From assembly GCA_001282665.1 (NCBI GenBank), contig LN874945.1, positions 1-64,000 of the forward strand: 64,000 bases of DNA. The letters are read 5' to 3'. A model generated the notes under the pieces. It saw nothing but the letters and a program-made list of their open reading frames with translations. It had not been told where the DNA came from and ran no database searches. Shown here piece by piece: positions 44,765 to 53,824 of the stretch (its first letter is position 1; every line of letters begins with the position of its first letter). The translations under genes and the position numbers were made by a program. The DNA comes from Clostridiales bacterium mt11 (GTDB lineage: Bacteria > Bacillota > Clostridia > Tissierellales > Tepidimicrobiaceae).

Positions 44765-46111
44765 GTGGTTAAAATAGAAGCTCATGCAATAGGAAGAATT
44801 CCCCCTTATAGCTTAGAAGCAGAGCAGTCTGTATTAGGGGCTATGATTATCAATAAGGAAGCTATAAATACAGCTGTAGAACAATTGCATCCTGAAGATT
44901 TTTATAAAGAAGCCAATAAGGAGATATTTGAAGCTATAATCGAATTATTCAATAAGAATGAACCGGTAGACATCATTACATTATCGGAAGAATTGAAAAG
45001 AAGAGGAAACTTAGAGAATATTGGTGGAGTTACATATCTCGCTGAATTATCAGGAGGTGTAGCTATAACATCCAATGTAAAATATTATTGTGATATTGTT
45101 GAAGAAAAATCCATATTAAGACGTTTAATAAAATCTTGTGATGAAGTGATGGCGAAGAGCTATGAAAGTAGCGAAGAAGTGGGTAGTATTATAGAGCAAG
45201 CAGAAAAGAATATATTTGATATTACTCAAGGTAGGCACAAGAATGGTTTTTCCCCTATAAAAGAGGTGCTATTAGATAGTTTTTCAAGAATAGAGGAAAT
45301 GGCAGCAAATCAAGGGGCATTAACAGGGCTTACTACTGGTTTTATAGATATCGACAATAAACTTTCTGGTATGCAGAAGTCTGACCTTATCCTATTAGCT
45401 GCAAGACCATCTATGGGTAAGACAGCTTTAGGGATAAATATTGCTCTCAACTCTGCCGTCAAAGGGGATGCCAGTGTAGCAGTGTTTTCCTTGGAAATGT
45501 CTAAAGAGCAATTGGTACAAAGGATGATCAGCTCTGTATCTCATGTAGATTTACAGAAGATAATCAGCGGAAGGCTTAATGAAGACGAATGGCTTAAGAT
45601 AATCAATGCTATGTCTCCATTATCTCAAGCTAAGATATTTATCGATGATACAGCGGGTATATCTTTAATGGAGATGAAAGCAAAATGTAGAAGATTAAAA
45701 ATCGAAAAAGGACTGGATTTAATAGTCATAGATTATCTACAATTGATGCAAGCTGAAAGTAGACACGAAAGTAGACAGCAGGAGATATCTGCTATATCCA
45801 GAGGACTTAAAGCTTTAGCCAAGGAAATGGAATGTCCAGTAATTGCCTTATCCCAACTTTCAAGAGCTCCAGAACTTAGGTCAGATCATAGACCTATACT
45901 TTCGGATTTAAGAGAGTCTGGTGCTATAGAACAAGATGCTGATGTGGTTTTATTCCTCTATAGAGATGAATATTATAATGAGGATTCGGAGAAGAAGAAT
46001 ATTGGAGAAGTAATAATTGCAAAACACAGGAATGGACCAACAGGGACTGTAGAGTTGGTATGGAAAGGTGAGTTTACTAAGTTCCTAAATAAAGAGAACA
46101 TTAGGGAGTAG
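44765..46111 (+). CDS. dnaB: Replicative DNA helicase DnaB
   Basis: This 448-aa protein has an N-terminal helical domain (RIPPYSLEAEQSVLGAMI) and a RecA-like motor with Walker A ARPSMGKTALG, Walker B LIVIDYLQLM and the arginine-finger region. The annotated GTG at 44765 has only a weak ribosome site and lies 4 nt after rplI, so coupling is likely. The gene order rplI-dnaB is standard in Firmicutes. Confidence 0.95.
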   Translation: MVKIEAHAIGRIPPYSLEAEQSVLGAMIINKEAINTAVEQLHPEDFYKEANKEIFEAIIELFNKNEPVDIITLSEELKRRGNLENIGGVTYLAELSGGVAITSNVKYYCDIVEEKSILRRLIKSCDEVMAKSYESSEEVGSIIEQAEKNIFDITQGRHKNGFSPIKEVLLDSFSRIEEMAANQGALTGLTTGFIDIDNKLSGMQKSDLILLAARPSMGKTALGINIALNSAVKGDASVAVFSLEMSKEQLVQRMISSVSHVDLQKIISGRLNEDEWLKIINAMSPLSQAKIFIDDTAGISLMEMKAKCRRLKIEKGLDLIVIDYLQLMQAESRHESRQQEISAISRGLKALAKEMECPVIALSQLSRAPELRSDHRPILSDLRESGAIEQDADVVLFLYRDEYYNEDSEKKNIGEVIIAKHRNGPTGTVELVWKGEFTKFLNKENIRE

Positions 46112-46175
46112 TTAAAAGATGTTATAATTGGGTAAGTATAGGGAGAAGCATTATGGTTAATAAGGAGGCTTTAAA

Positions 46176-47381
46176 GTGGATAATAAAACTTTAACAGTAA
46201 ATGATACGGTAAAATGGATTGGTATTTTAGATCCCGGTCTTATAACTTTTGATGTGGTAATGGAAACTAAATATGGTACAACTTATAATTCATATTTTAT
46301 CGATGCGGACAAAAAAGCTATTATAGAAACGTCAAAGGAAAGCTTTAAGGACACATACCTTAACAAGGTTAAATCTGTAGTAGACTATGATGATATAGAA
46401 TATATAGTTCTTAATCATACCGAACCAGATCATTCAAGTAATTTAACACATTTATTGGACTTAGCCCCAAATGCAACAGTAGTAGGTACTAGATCTGCTA
46501 TTAACTTTCTAAAGCATATGGTAGATAAAGAGTTCAAATCTATGATCGTATCAGATGGAGATGAACTAAGCTTGGGAAATAAAACTCTTAAATTTATATC
46601 TGCACCATTTTTACATTGGCCAGATACTATGTACACTTATCTTGTAGAAGATAAAACACTATTTACCTGCGATTCTTTTGGCTGTCATTTTTGTGATGAG
46701 AGAATGTTTGATGATATGGTAGATAATTTTGATGGTGCCTTTGAATATTATTTTAATGTAATATTAAAACCCTTTAGCAACTATATGTTAGAGGCCATAG
46801 ATAAAATAAGGGGATTAGATATAGATGTAATCTGCCCAGGACATGGTCCAATATTAAGGTCCAATTGGAAGAAATATGTGGATTGGTCTGAGAAAATGGC
46901 TAGAGGAGCAGAAGAAAAGCAGGGGAGGTATAAAGTATTCATTCCTTATGTATCTGCTTATGGAAACACTAGAAAAATTGGAGAAAAAATAGCAGAAGGA
47001 ATACAGATGGCAGGGGATATCGATGTAGAGCTAATGGATATAGAAATGGTAGATGCTAATGTGTTAGAAGAAAAGGTTGAAAAGAGTACAGCCATAATAG
47101 TGGGCTCCCCAACTATCAATCAAAACACCCTATTTCCAATATACACTCTACTCTCAGTAATAAATCCTATTAGAAACAGGGGCAAATTATCAGGAGCTTT
47201 TGGTTCTTATGGCTGGAGTGGCGAAGCGGTGAAGATTATACAAGAAAACCTTAAAAATTTAAAGTTAAAAGTCTATGATGATGGGTTGAAAATTAGTTTC
47301 GTTCCTTTTGAGGAATCTTTCCAAAAGGCTATAGAATATGGTAGGGGTTTTGGAGAGAAACTGATAGAAAACGCCAAGTAA
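46176..47381 (+). CDS. Flavodiiron protein (FprA/ROO type)
   Basis: The 401-aa protein has an N-terminal metallo-beta-lactamase diiron domain with H81-x-E83-x-D85-H86 (HTEPDHSSN), later ligands in APFLHWPDT and CPGHGPIL, and a C-terminal flavodoxin domain (VSAYGNTRKIGEKIAEGI). Such enzymes reduce O2 or NO to protect strict anaerobes. The start is GTG 46176 with AGGAGG upstream. It appears to be transcribed alone. Confidence 0.92.
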   Translation: MDNKTLTVNDTVKWIGILDPGLITFDVVMETKYGTTYNSYFIDADKKAIIETSKESFKDTYLNKVKSVVDYDDIEYIVLNHTEPDHSSNLTHLLDLAPNATVVGTRSAINFLKHMVDKEFKSMIVSDGDELSLGNKTLKFISAPFLHWPDTMYTYLVEDKTLFTCDSFGCHFCDERMFDDMVDNFDGAFEYYFNVILKPFSNYMLEAIDKIRGLDIDVICPGHGPILRSNWKKYVDWSEKMARGAEEKQGRYKVFIPYVSAYGNTRKIGEKIAEGIQMAGDIDVELMDIEMVDANVLEEKVEKSTAIIVGSPTINQNTLFPIYTLLSVINPIRNRGKLSGAFGSYGWSGEAVKIIQENLKNLKLKVYDDGLKISFVPFEESFQKAIEYGRGFGEKLIENAK

Positions 47382-47388
47382 AAACCAT

Positions 47389-47414
47389 TACTTCGAGGAT
47401 TCACCCTCGAAGTA
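47389..47414 (+). terminator. Hairpin after the flavodiiron gene
   Basis: TACTTCGAGG (47389-47398) pairs with CCTCGAAGTA (47405-47414) around a 6-nt loop. The following TAATTTTAT tail is weak. Confidence 0.6.
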
Positions 47415-47457
47415 TAATTTTATAATTAGAATCAACTTGATTGATGGATTTTAAAAG

Positions 47458-47498
47458 AGACTTCCGTAATTTTTTAATTTTAATAGAAGTCTTTTTTA
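47458..47498 (+). terminator. Second hairpin with T tract before the GNAT gene
   Basis: AGACTTC (47458-47464) pairs with GAAGTCT (47486-47492) around a 21-nt AT-rich loop, followed by T5. Confidence 0.5.
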
Positions 47499-47528
47499 TT
47501 GATTATTATATCGAAGGAAGGAATTGTA

Positions 47529-48122
47529 ATGGAAATAAGAGGAGATAGAATAAAGATAGCCCCTATTACATTAGAAGATGTCTATGGCATGAGAGAATGG
47601 GGGACTCATGAAAACCCTTTGCTATTTGATTATAATTTACCTCCATTAAATGATGAAGAAATAAAGGAATGGTATAGATTTAAAACCATTGGAAACGGAA
47701 AAAGATATTATAGCGTTTATAATGAGGAAAATAGATTTATAGGCTATATGGGGATTAAACATATAAGAAGAATATTGAGAGAAGCTACTTTGGGAATAGT
47801 ATTTGATCCTAATTATATAAACCAAGGTTATGGAACGGAAGGAATTACTACATATTTAGATTATTATTTTAATGAGATGAAGATGAAAATCATGTATTTA
47901 GAAGTAGCTAAGTTTAATAAAAGGGCAATACGTTGTTATGAAAAAAGCGGATTTGAGATAATAGACTTATACTTAGACGAATTTTTTGACCAAAATATAG
48001 ACTTAAATAATCCATATTTTCTACGGGAAAAATCTTCTTTTGTAATAAGGAATGGAAAGATATATAATTATATTTACAAAATGAAGATAGATAGAAGAAT
48101 ATATTTAAAAGAGAGGGGATAG
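47529..48122 (+). CDS. GNAT-family N-acetyltransferase (RimJ/RimL-like)
   Basis: This 197-aa protein has the RimJ-like pattern: IKIAPITLEDVYGMREWGTHEN, the acetyl-CoA loop VFDPNYINQGYGTEGI and the late FNKRAIRCYEKSGF. The substrate is unknown. The ATG at 47529 follows GAAGGAAGG; an upstream extension to 47499 is less supported. The HD-domain gene starts 5 nt after the stop. Confidence 0.8.
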   Translation: MEIRGDRIKIAPITLEDVYGMREWGTHENPLLFDYNLPPLNDEEIKEWYRFKTIGNGKRYYSVYNEENRFIGYMGIKHIRRILREATLGIVFDPNYINQGYGTEGITTYLDYYFNEMKMKIMYLEVAKFNKRAIRCYEKSGFEIIDLYLDEFFDQNIDLNNPYFLREKSSFVIRNGKIYNYIYKMKIDRRIYLKERG

Positions 48123-48127
48123 AAATA

Positions 48128-49321
48128 TTGGACATAAAATTAGGCCAACTATTGAGCAGTTTATCCTATGCTCTCGATATAGCAGAGAATAGGTATTATG
48201 GACATTCGAGACGTACAGCTTATATAGCCCATTCCATTGCTAAGGAAATTAAGCTAAAGGAAGAAGATATAGTAGATATATATTATGCCTCATTAATTCA
48301 CGATATAGGCATGGCGGGATATTTATCTAATAATAGCGTTATGGATATTCATTACCATAATGGTTTGAAGAAAGCACATTGTGATCTTGGATATAAAATA
48401 CTTGATAAATTGCCTTTAAATAAAGGGATAGAAGAATACATATTATATCATCATGAGGAATGGGAAGGCACAGGACCTTATGGATTAAAGGGTGAGGAGA
48501 TTCCTTTGGCTTCTCGAATAATCCATTTAGCTGATTATTTTGAACTATTCTTTGTAAGAAAATTAGAAGATAAGGTAGTAGATTATGATATCAATACCAT
48601 TAATAGATGGTTAAACAAATACAGAAATAAGATGTTTCAAAGTTATCTTTGTGATGCCTTTTTAGAGGTTGCATCTAAAGAAAAGTTTTGGTTGGATTTG
48701 AAGCTTATAAATATTAGTCAAGTTCTTAGGATAATCGAACCAGGCAAAAATATAACTATTGATATTCAGGGTCTACAGGATATATCGGAAACTTTCTCCA
48801 TGTTAATAGATGCTAAAAGTAAGTTTACCTATGAACATTCAAAAGGAATTTCAAATATAACTAGTAACTTTGCTGCCTATTTAGGTTATAATCCATTAAT
48901 GATAAAGAAACTTACTATAGCTGCAAATTTACACGATATAGGTAAGTTGATTGTACCACTTAGTATACTTGAAAAACCAGATAAATTAACAACCCATGAA
49001 TTTTCTATCATTAAATCTCATGCTTACTATACAAAGCTAATACTAAAACAGGTGGAAGGAATAGAGGATATTGCTGAATGGGCTGGAAATCATCATGAAA
49101 AGTTGAATGGTAAAGGATATCCTGAAAGACTTGATGAAAAAACGTTGACCAAAGAGGATCAATTAATAGCTTTTGCAGATATTTTTCAAGCTTTAACAGA
49201 GAATAGACCTTATAGGAAGGGAATGGATCCTAAGAAAGCCATAACTATAATGGAAGATATGACTGAAGGGGGATATATTTGCAGCAGTATGTTGTCCGAT
49301 TTTAAACAAGTAGTGTTATAG
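48128..49321 (+). CDS. Tandem HD / HD-GYP domain phosphohydrolase
   Basis: The 397-aa protein has two HD modules. The first (about residues 20-190) has HSRRTAYIAH and SLIHDIGMAG. The second (about 230-390) has HSKGISNI, ANLHDIGKL and the HD-GYP signature HHEKLNGKGYPERL. HD-GYP domains hydrolyse cyclic dinucleotides, usually c-di-GMP. The start is TTG 48128 with AGAGAGGGG upstream. No sensor domain is seen. Whether this organism uses c-di-GMP cannot be judged here. Confidence 0.82.
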   Translation: MDIKLGQLLSSLSYALDIAENRYYGHSRRTAYIAHSIAKEIKLKEEDIVDIYYASLIHDIGMAGYLSNNSVMDIHYHNGLKKAHCDLGYKILDKLPLNKGIEEYILYHHEEWEGTGPYGLKGEEIPLASRIIHLADYFELFFVRKLEDKVVDYDINTINRWLNKYRNKMFQSYLCDAFLEVASKEKFWLDLKLINISQVLRIIEPGKNITIDIQGLQDISETFSMLIDAKSKFTYEHSKGISNITSNFAAYLGYNPLMIKKLTIAANLHDIGKLIVPLSILEKPDKLTTHEFSIIKSHAYYTKLILKQVEGIEDIAEWAGNHHEKLNGKGYPERLDEKTLTKEDQLIAFADIFQALTENRPYRKGMDPKKAITIMEDMTEGGYICSSMLSDFKQVVL

Positions 49322-49335
49322 GTAGAGGTGAAGAA

Positions 49336-50430
49336 ATGAATTTTACTATTGAAACCACGGATATGGATTTAGGTGATACGCCTATAGAGAATATTTTTAT
49401 AAATGATTTTATGCCTATGGCTAATGGAACCTATGTAAAGGTATATCTCCTAGGATATAAATATGCCCATGATAAAGATAATAGTATTGAAGTAGATAAC
49501 AAAACTATATCTAAGCATTTAGATATACCTTTAACAGATGTATTAAATGCATGGGATTTTTGGGAGAATAAAGGGATAATCGAGAAGATCCCAAATAGTA
49601 CTGATAACAAGTTTGACTATAAGGTTAAATTTTTGAGTTTAAAGCAACTATATATAAAAAATAATTATAAGCCAATCAACGTTAGTGAAGAAGCTATAAC
49701 CAATAATTATTCCTGTTCAGTAGAGGATTTAGTAGATGCCAACAGGATACCAGCTATTAACAAAATGTTTAACTCTATAGATTATACTATGAGAAGACAA
49801 TTGGTACCCAATGAGAAGAAGAAGATACTAGAATGGATACATAACTATAATATGAATCCAGATATTATTGAAAAAGCCTTCTTCTATGCCATAGAAAAAA
49901 AGGGCAAGAAGAATATAAATTATGTTGGTGGAATAATAAGAAATTGGTATGATCAAGGCATAACAAATGTGGAAGCTTTACAGGAACACTTAAAGGCTAC
50001 AGATGAAAAGTATTATAGATACGAACGGGTGATGAAATGCTTAGGTTATGGAAATAGACTGCCTACTGAAGGAGAAATGAAGGTTATAGATAAATGGTTT
50101 GAGGAATATAACTTTACAATGGAATTAGTTTTAAGAGGCTGTGAAAACTCTAAAAAAACCTCTAATCCTAGCATTAATTACATAGATGGGGTTCTGTCAT
50201 CTTGGCATCAAAAAGGTATAAAAGCTGTTGATGAAATAGAAGAGAAGGATAAGCCACCTGAAAAGAAAGGATACAAGGATGGGAAACCAGATAGAAAGTT
50301 TAAATCACCTAAAACTAAATTCCATAACTTTGAGCAGAGGACCTCTAATTATTCAGCTGAACAATTAGAGGATATTGCACGCAGAAAGCGTGAAGAATAT
50401 TATTTTAAAACAAAAGGGGAAGTTAAATGA
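49336..50430 (+). CDS. DnaD-domain replication protein
   Basis: This 364-aa protein has an N-terminal winged-helix domain (NKTISKHLDIPLTDVLNAWDFWENKGII) and two C-terminal DnaD/DnaB_2 modules (IEKAFFYAIEKKGKKNINYVGGIIRNWYDQGI and SINYIDGVLSSWHQKGI). It fits a DnaD-like primosome protein that loads helicase. Its stop codon overlaps the start of the helicase loader, a pairing usual in Clostridia. Confidence 0.88.
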   Translation: MNFTIETTDMDLGDTPIENIFINDFMPMANGTYVKVYLLGYKYAHDKDNSIEVDNKTISKHLDIPLTDVLNAWDFWENKGIIEKIPNSTDNKFDYKVKFLSLKQLYIKNNYKPINVSEEAITNNYSCSVEDLVDANRIPAINKMFNSIDYTMRRQLVPNEKKKILEWIHNYNMNPDIIEKAFFYAIEKKGKKNINYVGGIIRNWYDQGITNVEALQEHLKATDEKYYRYERVMKCLGYGNRLPTEGEMKVIDKWFEEYNFTMELVLRGCENSKKTSNPSINYIDGVLSSWHQKGIKAVDEIEEKDKPPEKKGYKDGKPDRKFKSPKTKFHNFEQRTSNYSAEQLEDIARRKREEYYFKTKGEVK

Positions 50431-51425
50431 TGTATAGTCAAGTATTAAAGGATATTTTAATGGAATATGAAAAAAAGAGAGACAAAGCCATTTATGAACA
50501 GAGGATAAGGACTCAGAAGGTCTATAAAAAAATTCCTAGAATAAAGGCAATAGATAAGGAAATATGGGAAACGGGACTTTCCATATCTAAATCTATCATT
50601 GACAACCCAGAAAGCTATAAGGAAAATTTGCAGAAGGTAAGAGAACATATGGAAAAGTTAAAAATGGAAAAAGCTTATCTGCTTACAGAGGGTAATATTC
50701 CTTTAGACTATTTAGATATCAAATATGAATGTAAACAATGTGAAGACACGGGATACTTATCTAATGGGGATAAATGCAATTGTTTGAAACAATCCCTTAT
50801 AAATAAAGCCTATAAGATGTCCAATGTTGAGAGTGTCCTTAAAAAGGAAAACTTTCAGACCTTTAATATAGACATCTTTCCAGATGAGCAATTTGAAGGA
50901 GAAAGTATGACTCCAAGGGAAAACATGGTAAATATTTCGAGCATATGCGAAGGATTTGTTAGTAATTTTAATGAAAATAATGAAGAAAACCTACTGTTTT
51001 ATGGAACTACAGGTTTAGGTAAAACTTTTATGTGCAACTGTATAGCTAAAGCCCTATTAGATAAAAACAAGATTGTAATATATCAGACAGCATTTAAAAT
51101 ATTGGAGATTATAGAAAGACGAAGATTTGGAAGGGATGAAAATAGATTTGATGATTCTCAGTATAGTTTGTTATTCGATGCGGACCTTTTAATCATCGAT
51201 GATTTAGGTACTGAATTATCTAATTCTTTCACCAATGCTGAGGTTTTTAATATTGTGAATACGAGGCTTATAAATGGGACTAAGACCATAATCTCTACTA
51301 ATTTAACCCCAAAGGAAATATCCGATACCTACACCGACAGGGTATTTTCAAGAGTACTAGAGAAGTTTATACCACTAAGATTCTACGGCCCAGATTTAAG
51401 ATACTATAGATGGGAAGTTAAATAA
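50427..51425 (+). CDS. DnaC/DnaI-like helicase loader ATPase
   Basis: This 332-aa AAA+ protein has an N-terminal zinc-binding segment (CKQCEDTGYLSNGDKCNC), Walker A GTTGLGKT, Walker B LLIIDDLG and sensor STNLTPKEI. It delivers DnaB (44765) to the replication fork. The start overlaps the DnaD stop (ATGA); an ATG 3 nt later is equally possible. Confidence 0.88.
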   Translation: MMYSQVLKDILMEYEKKRDKAIYEQRIRTQKVYKKIPRIKAIDKEIWETGLSISKSIIDNPESYKENLQKVREHMEKLKMEKAYLLTEGNIPLDYLDIKYECKQCEDTGYLSNGDKCNCLKQSLINKAYKMSNVESVLKKENFQTFNIDIFPDEQFEGESMTPRENMVNISSICEGFVSNFNENNEENLLFYGTTGLGKTFMCNCIAKALLDKNKIVIYQTAFKILEIIERRRFGRDENRFDDSQYSLLFDADLLIIDDLGTELSNSFTNAEVFNIVNTRLINGTKTIISTNLTPKEISDTYTDRVFSRVLEKFIPLRFYGPDLRYYRWEVK

Positions 51426-51451
51426 GATGCCTTCAAAGGCATCTTTTTTAT
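51424..51451 (+). terminator. Terminator overlapping the helicase-loader stop codon
   Basis: AAGATGCC (51424-51431) pairs with GGCATCTT (51438-51445) around a 6-nt loop, with T7 after. Confidence 0.85.
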
Positions 51452-51455
51452 ATAA

Positions 51456-51481
51456 TAAAAAAGCCACTGTATAATCAGTGG
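51456..51481 (-). terminator. Terminator of tRNA-Glu on the minus strand
   Basis: Read on the minus strand, CCACTG (51481-51476) pairs with CAGTGG (51469-51464), followed by a T tract at 51462-51456. It lies about 60 nt after the tRNA. Confidence 0.75.
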
Positions 51482-51542
51482 ACTCAATAAACTAATTGTG
51501 CATTGTTTTTAATTGTCCTTTGTCAACTGTCAATTGACAAAT

Positions 51543-51617
51543 TGGTGACCCCACCGGGATTCGAACCCGGGATACCGCCGTGAAAGGGCGATGTCTTAAC
51601 CGCTTGACCATGGGGCC
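51543..51617 (-). tRNA. tRNA-Glu (TTC)
   Basis: A complete cloverleaf of 75 nt including encoded CCA. The acceptor GGCCCCA pairs with TGGGGTC, the anticodon loop is CTTTCAC with anticodon TTC, and the TpsiC arm has GGTTCGAAT. Its own promoter and terminator are visible on the minus strand. Confidence 0.95.
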
Positions 51618-51641
51618 ATTATTTAGGACAAGTCGATTTTC

Positions 51642-51670
51642 ATTTTACTATATAAAGTAGGATTTGTCAA
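51642..51670 (-). promoter_or_regulatory. Promoter of tRNA-Glu
   Basis: On the minus strand: TTGACA (51670-51665), 17-nt spacer, TAAAAT (51647-51642), with transcription starting near the tRNA 5' end. The divergent niaR gene has TTGTCA (51664-51669) on the plus strand, so the two -35 boxes occupy the same bases. Confidence 0.8.
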
Positions 51671-51721
51671 CCATTTGTGGTAAAATAATAATAAGGCTAT
51701 TTATGTTGAGAAAGGAGAATT

Positions 51722-52249
51722 ATGATGAACGCACAAGAAAGAAGGGAGAAAATCCTAGATAAATTAAATAAAGGCATGAAACCAGTAAAGGGTACAGAAC
51801 TTTCTAAAGAGTTTGATGTGAGTAGGCAAATAATAGTTCAGGATATTGCCTTATTAAGGGCTAAAGGAGAAGATATATTAGCCACTCCTCAAGGATATAT
51901 AATACCTAAAGCCTATAAAGAAGATAGGATAACTAAAAAGATAGTTTGTAAACATGAAGGTTATGATGAAATAGAAGATGAATTGAAAACTATAATTGAT
52001 TTAGGCGGTAAAATAGTAGATGTAATAGTAGAACATCCTCTGTATGGAGAAATAAAAAGTCCCCTTGAAATTAGCTCCAGATTGGATTTACAGGAATTTA
52101 TGAGCAGTATAAGAAAGACAAAAGCAGAGCCTTTATCTTCCCTTACTGAAGGAATCCATATCCATACTATAGAAGTAGACGATGAAAGGAGTTTTAAAGG
52201 AATAGAGAAGGCTCTTACCCAGAAAAAATACTTGATAAATGGAGATTAA
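51722..52249 (+). CDS. niaR: NiaR (YrxA), nicotinate-responsive transcription repressor
   Basis: The 175-aa protein has an N-terminal HTH_11 winged helix (KPVKGTELSKEFDVSRQIIVQDIALLRAKG) and a C-terminal 3H domain named for three conserved His (KHEGYDEIEDEL, VEHPLYGEI, GIHIHTIE). NiaR represses NAD synthesis and niacin salvage genes when nicotinic acid is present. AAAGGAG precedes the ATG. The downstream PTS-IIC-like gene follows after a NiaR-box-like palindrome; no nad genes lie near. Confidence 0.88.
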   Translation: MMNAQERREKILDKLNKGMKPVKGTELSKEFDVSRQIIVQDIALLRAKGEDILATPQGYIIPKAYKEDRITKKIVCKHEGYDEIEDELKTIIDLGGKIVDVIVEHPLYGEIKSPLEISSRLDLQEFMSSIRKTKAEPLSSLTEGIHIHTIEVDDERSFKGIEKALTQKKYLINGD

Positions 52250-52266
52250 GGTGGTATATTTGTATA

Positions 52267-52298
52267 GTGAGGTGACAAGACACCTGTCTTAACATCAC
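52267..52298 (+). promoter_or_regulatory. Candidate NiaR operator
   Basis: AGGTG (52270-52274) and CACCT (52281-52285) form an inverted repeat around ACAAGA, within GGTGACAAGACACCTGTCTT. It resembles, as I remember it, the NiaR box of Firmicutes, built on ACAGGTGTC/GACACCTGT halves. It lies between niaR and the membrane protein gene, 40 nt before the latter's start. Confidence 0.5.
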
Positions 52299-52325
52299 AT
52301 ATAAAATGGAGAAGGGGTGGCTAGA

Positions 52326-53357
52326 TTGGAAAGCAAAAAAACAGAAGTAAAAAGAAAAATTAAAGATTATTTTGTAAAGGTTTTTAATGGAATGGCTCTA
52401 GGACTTTTTTCTTCTTTACTAATTGGTCTTATAATAAAACAATTAGGTACTCTTTTAAATATTGAAATGATGGTTAATTTTGGTCAAGTTGCTCAAATGC
52501 TTATGGGACCAGCTATAGGGGCAGGAGTTGCTTACAGTGTAGGTGCGCCCCCATTGGGAATTTTCGCTTCAGTAGTAACTGGTGCCATAGGGGCAGGGAG
52601 CATTACCTTTGAAGAAGGAGCTGCATTGGTAAAGGTTGGCGAACCAGTAGGAGCTTTTGTTGCGGGTCTATTAGGAGCTGAGTTTTCAAAGATAATAAAG
52701 GGGAAGACTAAAGTAGATATTGTGTTAGTTCCACTAAGCACTATTTTGGTAGGTGGATTGGCAGGGAATTATATAGGACCAGTCATATCCTCTTTTATGA
52801 CATTGATTGGAAATATTATCAATTTGGCTACAGAATTACAGCCTATTCCTATGGGTATAATCATATCCGTAATAATGGGAATCGTATTAACTTTACCTAT
52901 TAGCAGTGCTGCTTTGGCTATATCACTAGGTCTTAGTGGTTTAGCTGCTGGAGCTAGTACAGTAGGCTGTGCTGCTCAAATGATAGGATTTGCAGTATCC
53001 TCCTATAGGGAAAATGGATTTGGAGGATTTATTGCCCAAGGAATAGGCACTTCTATGCTACAGATTCCAAATATAATAAAAAACCCTAGGATATGGATAC
53101 CTCCTATACTTACCTCTGCTATTCTCGGACCTATTTCCACTACCATATTTAAAATGGAAAGCAATATGATAGGAGCAGGTATGGGAACTAGCGGTTTAGT
53201 AGGACAATTTGCAGTAATTGATGTGATGGGACCTTCTTTTAAGACTTTCATCAGCATAGCTCTTATGCACTTCTTACTACCTGGGATTTTATCCTTTGGT
53301 ATATCGGAATGGATGAGAAATAGGGGATATATAAAACTTGATGATATGAAATTATGA
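52326..53357 (+). CDS. PTS_EIIC_2-family membrane protein
   Basis: This 343-aa protein has about nine hydrophobic, glycine-rich segments (GMALGLFSSLLIGLIIKQLG, VAQMLMGPAIGAGVAYSVGAPPLGIF), typical of the stand-alone PTS EIIC-like group (PF13303 type). No EIIA, EIIB or phosphorylation site is encoded next to it, so a sugar PTS role is unproven. TTG 52326 is preferred because GAAGGGG lies 8 nt upstream. The position after niaR and a NiaR-like box suggests a link to niacin or NAD precursors. Confidence 0.72.
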   Translation: MESKKTEVKRKIKDYFVKVFNGMALGLFSSLLIGLIIKQLGTLLNIEMMVNFGQVAQMLMGPAIGAGVAYSVGAPPLGIFASVVTGAIGAGSITFEEGAALVKVGEPVGAFVAGLLGAEFSKIIKGKTKVDIVLVPLSTILVGGLAGNYIGPVISSFMTLIGNIINLATELQPIPMGIIISVIMGIVLTLPISSAALAISLGLSGLAAGASTVGCAAQMIGFAVSSYRENGFGGFIAQGIGTSMLQIPNIIKNPRIWIPPILTSAILGPISTTIFKMESNMIGAGMGTSGLVGQFAVIDVMGPSFKTFISIALMHFLLPGILSFGISEWMRNRGYIKLDDMKL

Positions 53358-53410
53358 TAAAAGTTATAATAAAATGTTATAAGTATACTGTTATGGGTAT
53401 ATATTTATTA

Positions 53411-53438
53411 GCCAAGAATAGAAACCATTATTCTTGGC
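53411..53438. terminator. Hairpin after the PTS_EIIC_2-like gene
   Basis: GCCAAGAATA (53411-53420) pairs with TATTCTTGGC (53429-53438) around an 8-nt loop. No T tract follows, so it may be an mRNA-end or pausing structure rather than a full terminator. Confidence 0.45.
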
Positions 53439-53502
53439 AAACTCTTCCACAAAAGATAAATCAATTATCAACAAAAGACAAAATTTCAAAGAACAAAAGA
53501 AG

Positions 53503-53545
53503 AAACACTGATTTTAAGGGTAATCCTAAAATCGGTGTTTTCATT
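53503..53545 (+). terminator. Terminator before the serS leader
   Basis: AAACACTGATTTTA (53503-53516) pairs with TAAAATCGGTGTTT (53527-53540), one G-U pair, then TTCATTT. Confidence 0.75.
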
Positions 53546-53561
53546 TGATTAAAAATAATAA

Positions 53562-53590
53562 TTGATATATTTTTTAAAACATGGTATACT
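53562..53590 (+). promoter_or_regulatory. serS promoter
   Basis: TTGATA (53562-53567), 17-nt spacer, TATACT (53585-53590), directly before the T-box leader. Confidence 0.8.
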
Positions 53591-53599
53591 AATATACAA

Positions 53600-53794
53600 A
53601 TTTTATAGGATTAGCTGAGAAGGGAAGTAGTAGATAATGAGGTCCTTTTAGAGAACCAATGGTTGGTGAAAATTGGTAGGGCTGTTATTGAATCCGTCCT
53701 GGAGCTATTAATTTTCAAGGGAACCGAAAGGTTAACTAGGGTGGCAACGCGGGAACAACTCTCGTCCCTAATATTTTAGGGACGAGAGTTTTTT
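53600..53794 (+). ncRNA. T-box riboswitch controlling serS (specifier TCC, serine)
   Basis: The leader has a long stem I beginning near 53608 with an AGTAGTAGA specifier-side segment and the specifier codon TCC (53693-53695) in GAATCCGTCCTGGAGC. The conserved T-box AGGGTGGCAACGCGGG lies at 53738-53753, where the NCCA end of uncharged tRNA pairs. The terminator arms are 53757-53769 and 53778-53790 with T6. TCC is a serine codon, matching the downstream gene. Uncharged tRNA-Ser would favour antitermination. Confidence 0.93.
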
Positions 53795-53824
53795 ATATAA
53801 AAATATAGTTTAGGAGTGAGAAAG

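Noticed and set aside
53354..53548. 64-aa open frame after the PTS_EIIC_2-like gene
   Set aside because: It overlaps two hairpins including the terminator before serS and has no ribosome site or recognisable content.
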